The notes beneath the pieces were generated by a model. The model ran no database searches and was not told the DNA's origin. It saw only the letters and a program-made list of their open reading frames with translations. 64,000 nucleotides of DNA from Circinella umbellata (lineage: Eukaryota > Mucoromycota > Mucoromycetes > Mucorales > Lichtheimiaceae). Made by a program: the position numbers and the translations under genes. Positions within the stretch are counted from its first letter, which is position 1, and each line of letters begins with the position of its first letter. This document shows, piece by piece, positions 44,509 to 55,966 of this stretch. The stretch lies in NCBI GenBank assembly GCA_025093555.1, contig JAIWNF010000003.1, positions 1,240,001 to 1,304,000 of the forward strand, given 5' to 3'.

Positions 44509-47329
44509 TTAGCAACAAGTAAAATAAGGCTTTTTGCTTTTAACAATTTCTATGGTTTCCATGATGATAGTGACACGTTTACGTACGTTACGGTTATTAT
44601 CAGAATCATCATCACTTGAAGAAGATTCTTCATTTTCTCCATCACTTCCAACATGTCTTCCTAATCGTAAATTTCTCATTAGTCGTCGTCTTCTTCTTCG
44701 ACTAAAATCAACTGACATTCTACTAGTAATTCGATCTTTCCAAGGTCGGTGTTCTTCTTCTTCTTCTCTTTGATGCTGTTGATGATTATTATGATGATGC
44801 TGTTGTTGTGAAAGTGAAGTGGATGATGATGATGCTGTATTATTATTATTACTAGTATGAAGTGGATGATGTAAATGCTGATTATTAATATTATTATTAC
44901 TATTATTGTTGTTATCGAAAGAAAGTGATGATGATTGTTGATGCATTGATAAATCAAAAGATGTCGATCGTTTTGTTCGTAATCGTCGAATTGGTTTTTG
45001 TAGTTCTTGTTGAGGACTGCGTTGTCGGATCATTTCTTGATCATATTCGATCAAAATTTCTTCTTGATGAATAAGTACACGTTCTGTCGCAACTAAATCC
45101 AAAGGCGTTGCATTTGGGTCCGATAGTGCGCGTATAATGTTAAATCCTTGTCCTTTTAATACTGCCATTTGTCGTTGAAACATACGTTCATCAAAATCAG
45201 AATCGGTTTTGAACAAGTCACGTAACTCATGGACTGTTTGACGCCACCATGCTGGATCTGATAATACAGTTAAGAACTGCTGTCTTGTTTGTTCAGAAAA
45301 TGGGCGGGCAATTAAGGTCTCGGGTAATGCAAGCCAACCATAAGGATAAGAACGCCATTGATCAGGATGTTTGAATGGAAAAGCAAGACCATTATCGATA
45401 GCAGCAACTTGGACAGAGGCTTTCTTAATAGTATCCAATAGACTTTCATTAGTAGTTGGGCTACTACTACCACTGGTTGATAAATATTCTTGGTATTTGA
45501 TCATCCAATTATCTAATCCACGATCTATATGTATATAATTTATTGATTTCATTAGTATCCAACACTCGTCATCAACCTTGTGATACATTAAACGTATCCT
45601 TACCTGTGTTACGAATCAAAAAATCCAATATAACCAATTGTTCAAATTCCAACTTGAATTGATCTTGTAACCGATGTGTCCATCGGAAACTCTTTTTTAC
45701 TGTGTTTGTTGTTGTTGGTGATCGATTAACATGTGTTTGATCACTTTCATAACGCTCTTCAATGGCCTCAGCTCCATAAATATCTTGTCCTTCGCTATTG
45801 TTAATCATATTCACAGCCGTATAATCATCAACATCATTATTATTATTCACGTTTCCATCATCATCGCCATCATCCTCGTCTTGGCCCATGCACCCAGCCC
45901 AAACTGAACTGCCCCTCATCAAAGACGAAGAAGAATAACGATGATTCACAGGATATGGATGATCTCTTAAGAATAAATTCGCATCACGGAACCCATCCAA
46001 AAAACATTGAAAACTGCCAATTTTTGGAGGTAGTCCAACAACAGAAGCGGAACGGCGATCTAAATAATCATAATGAAAAGACGGTGAAGCCAAGTGTATA
46101 ACATCAGTATGAGGTACAAGGCAGGTACCAAGACGACGGTCCACAAGAGAAGATGCAGCCTCGGAAATGTAACCGAGGTTAGGAATTAAACAGCTCCGAC
46201 CAAAGAAACATGGAAACAAGTGTCGATGAATCCACTTGGTCCATTTAGGATTCAAACGACCATAAGGTTCTTCATTTTTGGGTTTGAATACACCAACAAT
46301 TTTTCCTTGATCGTTTCGACAAAAATATGAACCACTGGAACCTTGGCTGATGCGCGTTGGCTGCACACCTGCAGAGTCAATTGCAGAACGTACAGATTGA
46401 ACTATAGATTCGAATTCCTCTTTACTGACTGGAATGTCCTATAATATTGTGCATATTCATCAATCCCGAAAGATAAAAAGAAAAAAAAAAGGTATGATTA
46501 ATCTCTCTCCCTACTTTTTTTCCAAAATGATGATAGGATGTTTTTTATTTACCTTATGTTGATATGATGATGCTTGTTGTTGTTGCTCTTTTAATGTATA
46601 TTGTTGAGATACACGATGCATTGCTAATTCATTGGGTAACGAGGTTGATGATGCATTGTTTGTTGTTGTGGGATCCCATTTTACAAATACTGACGTAGAC
46701 AATTGATCCGTTTGAGTCAGTGTATTATCAAATGATAGTGGTGTGATTGACAAATAATCCACATGCTTTTTTTTCTTGTTTCCGAGCATACGGCGCCTAC
46801 CACGGAACCTTCGCCGACGTACAATGGTCCAACCACGTTTAGATAGTTCTTTCAACATAGGATCAGCTTGAGAAGGCATATCTCCTTGCTGAATATCTGC
46901 CATAATTACTTTTGGTAGGGAAGCAAACGAAGCTTCCGTTGCTGTCTTTTTACGAAAAGGTAATTTGCTTTTGATAAAACGTTGCGTGGCAATAGGAATC
47001 TCTGCGGCACGTTTTGCCGAAATGGATGCGCGTGCTGAAAATGAATGAAATCCTGGTAATTGTTCATTGTCATCTTCGGCGACAATGTCTTGTTCTTCGC
47101 TAGTATCAATATCAGGTGAATCGGGTAAAGGTGTTGCTTGGGGTAATGGTGGAACAATAGCGCAATGTAAACTACTTGAAACTAAAAGTGAATTGGGATG
47201 ACGTTCTATAGAGGTTTGTGCGATTAGATCATCATATAAATCGTCATCGAAATCATCTTGCTGTTGTAAACGGGTATAAGTGCCTCCTTGAGTAGACGAG
47301 GCACTTCTGTGCCTTGCACGAGTAAACAT
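44509..47329 (-). CDS. Type II phosphatidylinositol 4-kinase (Lsb6/PI4K2-like)
   Basis: Three exons, about 890 residues. Exon 1 (about 46551-47329) is a long N-terminal extension with acidic and Ser-rich stretches and a basic patch RRRRFRGRRRM. Exon 2 (about 45598-46437) starts the kinase: VQPTRISQGSSGSYFCRNDQ (glycine loop), IVGVFKPKNEEPYG (Lys), the ER membrane-binding Cys stretch HLFPCFFGRSCLIPNLGYIS, GTCLVPHTDVIHLASPSFHY, GSFQCFLDGF, and LEFEQLVILDFLIRNT. Exon 3 gives DRGLDNWMIKY (catalytic Asp), VQVAAIDNGLAFPFKHPDQW (metal-binding Asp) and RSYPYGWLALP. A large Asn/His/Gln/Ser insert and an Arg-rich patch precede the C-terminus KSKKPYFTCC, where the two Cys could be lipid-modified. Enzyme role: ATP-dependent phosphorylation of phosphatidylinositol to PI4P on endosomal/vacuolar and plasma membranes. 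The gene appears intact. Confidence 0.88.
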
Positions 47330-47615
47330 TTGATTTTTCTTTTATTATTATTATTATTCTTCTTTAATAAGAGGGTATATAATTGATGTTGTTGCTGTTG
47401 TTGTTATATGTACAAGAAAAGGAAGGTTGGGAATAAAAAATAAAAAATAAAAAATAGCCAAGCGATTTTGACAAGTTAAAAAAAAAAAAAAAAAGAGGTG
47501 CTACAAGAAAAAAAAAAGGTCTTGTAAACCTGCTAAGATTTTCAAAATGCATATTAAAGAGTGTGAGAAAAATGTGCCACGCATATTTGAACACAAAATG
47601 CAATTCATTTCGGTT

Positions 47616-49386
47616 TTATAAAGATTTATCAAGATCTTCATAAAACTCCAAATGTTTATCAATAACTTGATCTAATAGTTTACTATTAACTTGTTCATCT
47701 TTCATCGTGCGACGCTATAATAAATAATTCATGAGAATAAGAATGAGAACATAACCATTGGAAAAAAAACCGGGGGGAAGGGGTTTACTTACAAAGACAT
47801 ATTGACAACTTTGATAAATTTGATGATATAAAAGTTTACTTTTTTCAGATCGTCTGTCGTGTCCACGTTTCTTTGACATTGTACCCCATAATCGTTTCTT
47901 AATCATGTCTTTATTTTCTGATTCCCAAGAATCCACAGCAGTTGTCTTTTTCTAATTACCCATTCATATTTTAGTAAAAGCACTCATAGACATTATATAC
48001 ACATCTCTTTTTCGTATTTACTTTTACCTTTCGTGTTTGTTCTGGTGATTTACGCATCTGTTCTGATGTTGTTGATGATGCTAATTCTTTACGTTTTCCT
48101 TTACTAATAGGTGATCCAGTAGTAGTACTAGTAGTATGACTATTTGTTGCTGATGCTGATGTATTACCCCCGGCCTCTTGTCGTTCCAATAAAAACTTGA
48201 GATCAATTGTATTTCGTTTTTTTGGTACTGGCTTTGGACGTGGTTTAGCGAAAAAATCAGGCCGTTGTAATTGTCTTAATCGTTCTTTTTCCATGATATC
48301 TTGATCTCTTGCTGCAAGAACATCCCATTTCCATTCTTGTCCATCTATATTCGTTGTTGTCAAAATATCTTTTTCGTTTTGATCATCAGCAAACATGCAA
48401 CCGAGTGCTTCTAAGTAGTTGATGCTGGAGTTATCACTGTTTGTAGCCCTCATTATTGGATAATAAAGGTTTGATAATATTTTTGTGGAATCATCATCGA
48501 ATCGTGATTGATAAAGTTGAGCACGGATAGAATCATTTCCATTGTGATCCGTTTCGGCATAGAGTAAGATATAGGATGGTGTTGGTAAAGGATATTTTGT
48601 ACCTATATATCATGACAAGAAAAAACAAATACGCCATTAGTTTATGATACATTTATAACCAAAGATTGAATAGGTCTTCCTTTTTATTATTATTATTCGG
48701 TGAAATTTACGTTCAATAAATGGATTTTCAAGGCCTTCTTCCATGATTTCTTCCTTATCTTCCAAACATTCAAGTAAAAGTGCATAGTGACTGTGAGAAT
48801 CTTTAATATCCTTGCCTCCAAAGACAGTATTTAAAAATCCATCCAAACCATTTGTTCCTGGCGCGATTAAACTATCAATTTATTTAGAAATCATCCACAT
48901 TTATATTCACCATCACCTCAATATAATTGTCAGAAAATAGGATATATCATTTACCATTGCCATCGTTCCGCTAGATAGGATTGTAATGTGATATTCTTTA
49001 ATTCTAATACATCCTTAAGTTGAAACATAACATCGAACGTTACTGTTGATTCTGTTTGTTTCCATGGTGCTAGATGAAGTTCTAGAAAGTATATAGATAT
49101 ATATATGCATTGTTTTTTGGAAGTTAGACAATATTTTTTTTTCTCTTTTGCCTAAAAAATTGAAGAGTAAAAAATAACAGAAAAGTTGTTTAGAATGATA
49201 CCTGGAGGATCTTGATCAGACCAGTAACGATCTTTGAGCCATTCTAATTCTAAACTCAAAATATTAATACAATAACAACACCAAAAAAAAGAGTACGATA
49301 TAAAAAAAAATATTTTTTTATTTGCCTTTCCCGAAATGAATTGGTTGATATAAATGCAAAGGACCAGACAATGCACAATTAAGCAT
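47616..49386 (-). CDS. Candidate replication-initiation factor with MTBP/Sld7-like C-terminus
   Basis: About six or more exons. A start at 49386 gives MLNCALSGPLHLYQPIHFGK. The following exons give LELEWLKDRYWSDQDPP, KQTESTVTFDVMFQLKDVLE, DGFLNTVFGGKDIKDSHSHY, PTPSYILLYAETDHNG and the long exon with INYLEALGCMFADDQ and QRPDFFAKPRPKPVPKKRNT. The C-terminal exons give SENKDMIKKRLWGTMSKKRG, SKLLYHQIYQSCQYVF and DEQVNSKLLDQVIDKHLEFY. This helical C-terminal pattern (NK..IKK..W..M......K...Y.QIY....F) resembles the conserved C-terminal domain of MTBP/Sld7, partners of Treslin/Sld3 in loading Cdc45 at origins. The resemblance is from memory of the pattern and is not strong. The donor after exon 1 is not clearly GT (a GC donor is possible), so the 5' end is tentative. 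Confidence 0.5.
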
Positions 49387-49568
49387 TGAGGGTTAAGTAT
49401 ATATGTATGTTATGCTGTATGTGTGTATGTATATTTCTGTAACGAGACGAAAAAAAAAAGTGAAGAGGAGAAGGAAAAGAGAAAAAGAGACAGAAGGGGA
49501 AAAAAGTTGTTATACAATAAAAAAAAAGAGAATAAGCTGAGTTATAGTTGATAATAGGACGTGAATTG

Positions 49569-52095
49569 TTATTTATTCCATTCGACGCCATCATCCAAAG
49601 TCAATCGCACTAATGAATTTTAAAGTATTAGTTTATCATGTAAAATTAAATGATTGAATAAAAAGTAAGTGAAAATCAAATATACTTACAATAAAAGTTT
49701 ATAGAAATGGCCAATACAACAAATCCAGTAAGTACTCCTGGACCATACTTGTCTGAATATTCACCAATCTCATTTTGAGATACACGCGTAGCACGATCAT
49801 GATAATTATACAAAGCATAAATCATCACACCTAACGACAGTGCAGTAAAGATACCGGAAGAAATACGTCCAATTTCATCTGAAAAGTTAAGCAATCCAAT
49901 AGCTAAACCACCCAACAATAAAGTAAATTGAAGCCATGCCAAAAAGGTACGTTCATTTGCAAAATATGTTTTGACAGGTGGTGGTTTTGCTGCTGCAGCT
50001 GCAAGTCTTGCTGCTCTGGCCGAATCTTTTTGTTGGTCGTTACGTTTAAATGTAGTCTTGCTCTTTTTGAATAAGTAACGTAAACCAGCAGGTGATAAAA
50101 TACTGTCTTTTCTTTTCTTGGCTTCAACTCCTTCATAATCTTGGGTTTGTTGTTCAGAAGAGGAAAGTAAAGGTGTATTTTCGTTGGCTGTTGCTGTAGG
50201 AGGTTGAGTAGAAGTTTGTGTGGCTTCAGCAATCATACGAATTTGAACATGATCTTCTTCATTAGCTGATGCAGAACTACTTCCAGCTGTATCTGTTGGA
50301 CGCAAAACGCCAAAGGAACAAATGCGTGGTTTACGAATATCAGTATCCATTTGAGGTAACCAAAATGGTAAAACATTGATTTTATCTTCTAACAAGGTAG
50401 CACAACCATGAATAAACTTTGAAAATTTTGGAACTGATTCAACCAAATGGGAATTAACTAATTCCACTACCCATTGAGGAGGTTCTTGACCCACGTGTGT
50501 CTGTAACTTTACTTCCAAGACAGCATATGGGAAACGACAAATATCTTCTTCAGGCAATTGTTTAAATGGATAATCCACACCAATATCTGTACGACGCCAA
50601 TTATCACCCGAACGTCTCTTACCGCCCATATTATCTTCACGGATCAATGATAGTTCTGTATCTAAAGAAATTCTTACACGGGCATCACCAGGTAATTGGA
50701 AAGCAGTACGATTATAAAAGGTACGCATCATAGGATGTAATCTCTTTGTCAGAGTGGTATATTGAACCTCTTGAGCTAGTTGTTCCATTTCTTGGATTTC
50801 CTTTTCTGAGTGTTTTCCTTGTTCTCTCATTTTGGCAAACAATTCATCTGTGGTATACTCGCCTTTTAAAAAGGCATTCAAATATTTTTCTTTGACGGGA
50901 AATCTTGCTTTAACGGATTTTTCGCCAGTCCAATCTTCTCGATGTGTTTTGCGTTCAACAAAAATCGTGTTAGATTCCATACCACCATACCATCGCATAC
51001 GAATAGCTTCAGCTCCTTCACTTTTTTCCAATCGACCCATGTACAAGTTGAAATCATCGTTATCGTAATAAATACTAGTAATGGCAGAATCTTGAGGTTC
51101 GAATTCTTTGTTTGGATTAAATACCAGGACGGGTAAATGTTTCAGAATGATCAGTTTGAGCTCTGTGATGTTATCCGGGTGGACCCTGATTTGAAAGAAG
51201 AAGAAGAATAAGTAAGAGAGAAATGGAGAATCGGGACATAAAATATATAAAAGAATAAAGGGTTAAAAAAAGAGAGCATACCAATATTTTGTTGTGTTAC
51301 GAACAAATGCAGATTGTTTACCGCCTGCAGCTGCATCACCACCACGTTCTTTACCGCGGGTACGTACACGATCATATAACGTTGATATGCGCACAATCAA
51401 AGCATCATAATTTTCTTTGTAGAATGGTTTAGCATTCAAACGAACCATAAACATAGGTTTTAATGGCCATCGTGTTACTTTCTATATTATTATTTGATAT
51501 AAAGTCAGTTTTAAATTATGACACATTTTATTCCTGAAACACTCAATTAAAAAAAACAATAACAACAATAACAACAAATATACCAAAAAAAAAAAAAACT
51601 TACATCGTGTTTCTTGATAATTTTCAGGAAACCAGTATAATTAAGCCGAGTAAATTTAGCCAAATCATGAACATCGGCAATAATATGTCCTAGTTCCATC
51701 TCAGAAGCAGTAAATTCATCCTCTTCAGGAGCTTCTTTACGACACAGTTCTTCTACTTCCTGAGCCTCCGATTCGATACGACGGTTAATTTCTTCCAACT
51801 TAGCACGTTGAAAACTATAGACCTTATCAAGTTCCTTTTCTAATCGTTCAACAAATTCAGATTCATTTTCCTCTGTCCATTCTTGATCCCCTCGTGAATT
51901 CTTTTTTAAGAATCGTTTCAAGTCATCGTATGCTTTTATATATAAAAAAAATAATATAAATACGTTAAGAAAAAAGAAGAGCTTTTATCTTTTTTTTTTC
52001 GGAACAAAAAGAACGAATAAAAAAAAAAGCTAACCTAAATAATAAAAGGTCCATTCTGGATAAAGAGAAGTTTGTAAAGTATGCCCAAACTTCAT
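49569..52095 (-). CDS. Vacuolar transporter chaperone polyphosphate polymerase (Vtc4-like)
   Basis: Five exons, about 710 residues. The SPX domain starts [20 protein letters not shown], continues [12 protein letters not shown] and ends [15 protein letters not shown], the Lys-rich surface used for inositol pyrophosphate sensing. The polymerase domain includes [76 protein letters not shown] and SKFIHGCA. The C-terminal DUF202 membrane part begins [20 protein letters not shown] and has three helices, ending NFY + [13 protein letters not shown] across the last intron (TAA at 49569-49571). Catalysis: transfer of the ATP gamma-phosphate onto a growing polyphosphate chain delivered into the vacuole. 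The intact basic and acidic tunnel motifs indicate the catalytic subunit, not the Vtc2/3 type. Its start and that of the MTBP-like gene are not shared; the two lie in tandem with 182 bp between. Confidence 0.9.
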
Positions 52096-52273
52096 ATTGT
52101 TCTTTTGGTAGAATGAAAAGTATAAAAAGTAATAACAATAATAACAATAATACAAAAAGAAGAAAAGAAGAAATACAAAAAGAAACTATTTTTTTTCTTG
52201 CCCGCCCTCTTTTACGAAAAAAAAAAAAAAAATACACGGAGCCAATCAGTAAACATGCATTATTATAAGAACT

Positions 52274-53281
52274 TTAATAAACCCAGGGCAAAATGATCCA
52301 ACGTCCTTTTGGAAACTTCTTTTTATATTCATCGCCGAATGTCTTTTGATACCAAATTTTTGTTTCGCTTGCAGTTATTGTTAAGTTAATTGTTGTCCAT
52401 ATCAATCCACACACAAATATCCAATTCTTGAAACCATTCAAGATGTTTAACGCAAGATAGATCAAAATATCACAGAGATAATGGGGCACTACAATCCATT
52501 CAAACCAATCACCTTGTGGAATTTGATACCCAGAGCCAATATTTTTACGCAATGATCCAAGAATGTGATGGCACGTGTGTTGGTGATTGGTTGCATATAA
52601 AAACAACAAAACTCCCAAGGTCGTACGAACGATCGTCGGAATACTAACTTGTTTGTTGTTGTTCTGATTGCTATTGCTAATATCGCCATAGACACCAAGG
52701 TTCGCTGCTCCTTCAAGCCACGTGCCGAAAACCATAGCACCATAAAATCCAAGACCAGTCAAGTAATGAGATATATGCATTCTTGCTTGTTGGGAAGGTC
52801 GTTCAATATAAAGTGATTCATAAACACGTCTGGTTAGATGTAATGTAATCAGAATCAGGGCCACCAGACAATCTTGACGTGACATTGTGTCACTTAACGC
52901 TTCATTATCCAACATATATAAAAGTGACATGATAGGTCCACGTAACTGGTATTTCAATAATAGAATTATTTCCAACGCATTTTCAATTGCCAATGCAAAT
53001 CCAACAAGATAAAAATGTGCAAACCAAGCTTTGGGAACTGTCCATTGAGCAAGCCAATGACCAAGAGGTGATGTCGGCTTTTCTGTTGTTGTATTAAGTT
53101 TGCCATAAGGTAAAACTGAGGTACGAAAGAATTGAATCCATTTAGCTAACAAGGATAAAATTGTAAGAGCACATAAACAAAAGCAAAGGAAAAGTACTAA
53201 GTACATAATAATTTCCAATCCCAACAAATTTAAGTATGAAAAATAACCAAGGTGTGGAAGGGGGGACTTATTTAACTCCAT
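52274..53281 (-). CDS. Dfg10/SRD5A3-like polyprenol-pathway reductase
   Basis: A single exon of 335 codons with about six or seven hydrophobic segments (e.g. LEIIMYLVLFLCFCLCALTI). The steroid 5-alpha-reductase C-terminal pattern is clear: HLTRRVYESLYIERPSQQAR, YATNHQHTCHHILGSLRK, YQIPQGDWFEWIVVPHYLCD and KTFGDEYKKKFPKGRWIILP, ending WVY. Family role: NADPH-dependent reduction in the conversion of polyprenol to dolichol, needed for N-glycosylation at the ER. The first ATG is used. The gene is intact. It lies 55 bp from the stop of the Dsc3 gene. Confidence 0.88.
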   Translation of the reverse strand: MELNKSPLPHLGYFSYLNLLGLEIIMYLVLFLCFCLCALTILSLLAKWIQFFRTSVLPYGKLNTTTEKPTSPLGHWLAQWTVPKAWFAHFYLVGFALAIENALEIILLLKYQLRGPIMSLLYMLDNEALSDTMSRQDCLVALILITLHLTRRVYESLYIERPSQQARMHISHYLTGLGFYGAMVFGTWLEGAANLGVYGDISNSNQNNNKQVSIPTIVRTTLGVLLFLYATNHQHTCHHILGSLRKNIGSGYQIPQGDWFEWIVVPHYLCDILIYLALNILNGFKNWIFVCGLIWTTINLTITASETKIWYQKTFGDEYKKKFPKGRWIILPWVY

Positions 53282-53336
53282 ACCAAAATCAATTGGCTTA
53301 ATATTTTATTCTACAAAAAAAAATTCTATACTATTT

Positions 53337-54442
53337 TTAATAATACACATGAAGAACACCAAATGAAATATTGATTAGAATTCCTGCGACGATGCCCAAT
53401 TGATGCCTTCGCGTAAAAACGGATTCTCGAAACCAAAATAAACAAATAATTCCCAAAAAAAATCCTAATATTAAACCCCACATCATTTCTTTGTATGTTC
53501 CTTGAACAGCTAAATTATTATATAAATGCGAATTCATTAGCTACTAAGCCAACAATACTTGTTTTATAGTAACCAAGCAACATTTCATATATAAAACTAC
53601 TTACTTCCATCTGCAAGTGTTTCACTGGTATTATCTATCCATTGTTCTTCTAAATTACGTGCTTCTTCTGAATTGTCTATATATAAAACAATCACCACAT
53701 TTAATATTAACAAATATAGTTTTCTCTTCATTATTTTATGATAATTAACTCACCATCACCAGCGGTCCCATGCATTCGATGAAACCTTGCTCGAATCCCT
53801 TGAACATCTTCTTCAGAAAATCCAGATTCGCGAAGTCTATCAAATCCTGTAGGTGGCGATATTTGTGGTTCATTCTATATCAAAAGTAAAAAAATTAATT
53901 TTTATTGTCCCTCCTCTCTCATTTTTTTTATCAATTATTTTCCCACTAACTTACATTATTGGTTGATGTAGAATTCGAAGTAAAAGAAGATTTGGCAGTA
54001 GGTTTTGAAGAACGAGGAGGGGGAATATAGTCGGACACGGAACAATGAATGTAAACAGGAGGAGGTGGAGGTACTTTTTGTTTAGAGTTGGTATCACGAA
54101 TGAGTTTCCCAACTCCATAATCACTTAATCGTCGATTTTCTTCTAATATGCGTCCATTTCGAATAAGTCGTACATGTTTATTTTGTGCTTGTGATGCTGT
54201 TTGTCGAATCTATTTCATTCATATTATATATTAATTCGTTTATAAATCTCTTTATTTTTATGCTGAATGTTTAATCCGAGAATAAAGTAAAAAGAAATAG
54301 AAACCTTTTCTTTGATATCAAATATAGAATCGAATGGTGAAGCTTTAATAATAAGATCTTGTCCTTCATTCCAACGAATGTGCAAGTCTATTGATTCATA
54401 ATATTCATCTTGCTGTTGTTGATGCTGATGTTCCTGATTCAT
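53337..54442 (-). CDS. DSC E3 ubiquitin ligase complex subunit 3 (Dsc3-like)
   Basis: Five exons. The N-terminal ubiquitin-like domain: IDLHIRWNEGQDLIIKASPF, DSIFDIKEK, then HVRLIRNGRILEENRRLSDY. It is followed by PPPPPVYIHCSVSDYIPPPR. The conserved DUF2407-type C-terminal region: PPTGFDRLRESGFSEEDVQG, IRARFHRMHG, EEARNLEEQWIDNTSE. Two membrane segments: MMWGLILGFFLGIICLFWF and GIVAGILINISFGVLHVY. Role: part of the Golgi/endosomal DSC ubiquitin ligase, which acts on orphan membrane proteins and, in some fungi, on SREBP cleavage. The gene appears intact. A Q-rich start (MNQEHQHQQQQDEYY) precedes the UBL. Confidence 0.87.
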
Positions 54443-55966
54443 CGTTATATTATATATATTTTAGGTTGAGGTTAAAGTGTATACATATGAATATTGCCAG
54501 CCAAAGAAAAAAAAATTAAAGGGAGGGGAGATAATTATTTAACATATTTTGTTCTGATATTTTATTTATAATAGATAAATGAAAGCACAACATAGGCAAT
54601 AATAAATAGCATACTACTAAATTTGTGTTCGAGAAAGAGAATTACTAAACAAACTGTACGGAATAATTCGCAATACATTACATTATAATATTTTTAATTA
54701 TCGACAATGTTTACTTATCCTTTTTTTGAATAAAATGTAGTGTCATTATGCTTATTGATTTGTGGTGAAGTAAACAAATAAAAAACTTAGAATCATTCTG
54801 ACCTTTTTGTAATGCTTCAAATAAACTGATTTTATCAAATATCATCATATGGTTTTGAATTTCACAACCGTTATTAATAACAAGAATTATCAAAATAAAA
54901 GGTATAGATTTAATTAGATAACGATACAATTAAGCAGAAATATTTTATATTCGAGGAATAATGTAGCATCTGGATAAAATGACAACAGATATTAATCCAG
55001 CTATTTGATTATACAATCTTTCATGATTGTAAGATGTACTTGGCAGGAGAAAAGGACATCTTTTTGAATATTTGATAAATAATATCACTTGAATGAATGT
55101 AATATCAGCAAGGAGCATCATTTTATCAAAAGAAAAAATATCTCTCCTTGCAAAAACTGTCAAGGTTTTGGCTTCAGACAAGTTTTTTTTTTTTTTATTA
55201 GGAAGAAAGTATCAGTGGATCCTTGCTTCTTGATGATGATAAAAAACTCCTTGTTCTATAAATAAATAAAGATAAATAAACTGCTATTCTCGTTGCTCTC
55301 GCATCTAAAGTTACATCTGTCGTTATCTCTAATTATTATAAGAGAATCAATAAATATTTCAAAGAAAGAATTCGGATATAAACATAGCATACTACTCACA
55401 ACTACTGTAAATAATTTGCTGAACGATACACTAAAGTAATCGTTATGTTATTCATTCAATTCGGTGTTCGTTGTGAAAGGTAGAATCATATACCTAGACA
55501 ATTATGGATCTTTCTCTTCAAGCAGGTTGGGTTATTTTAGACATTTATTTTCACAAACCTGCTATGATAGCAGCAGTAGTTCTACAAGTCATAGATTATA
55601 ATCGAGTCATATATTAAATTCTGTTTTTTGTTATATTATATGGATTATAAGAAGCAATGTAATATAAAAGTACCTATAAATAGCAAATAAACATCAACTA
55701 TTATTGATGCTTTCCCAATAAGGCTCATCAATATATCTTCTATTGTATCAAAAGTTTCGGCAAGATTATTAAAAATTATATAAATACTTTGCAAAAAAAA
55801 AAAAGGAAGGGGGAGGATTATTGTGTAGATGATTTAACTCTGCATAGATGAAACACATCAATAGCCAATTTTAGCCCAATCGGCATTAAATCACCAGCAT
55901 CATACAGATATTCTCTTTCATATTTTGAGAAGACCAACCAGGGGAAAAATTAAAAAAAAGAGCAGT
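54443..55966. other. Divergent intergenic region
   Basis: This 1.5-kb AT-rich region separates the Dsc3-like gene (minus) from the TLDc gene (plus). A 37-codon ATG frame at 55505 (MDLSLQAGWVILDIYFHKPA...) is too short to support. T/A tracts occur at 55182-55195 and 55793-55804. No repeat or RNA was recognised. Confidence 0.5.

Noticed and set aside
55505..55618. 37-codon open frame in the Dsc3/TLDc intergenic region
   Set aside because: Too short, isolated, no homology pattern and no promoter signal.
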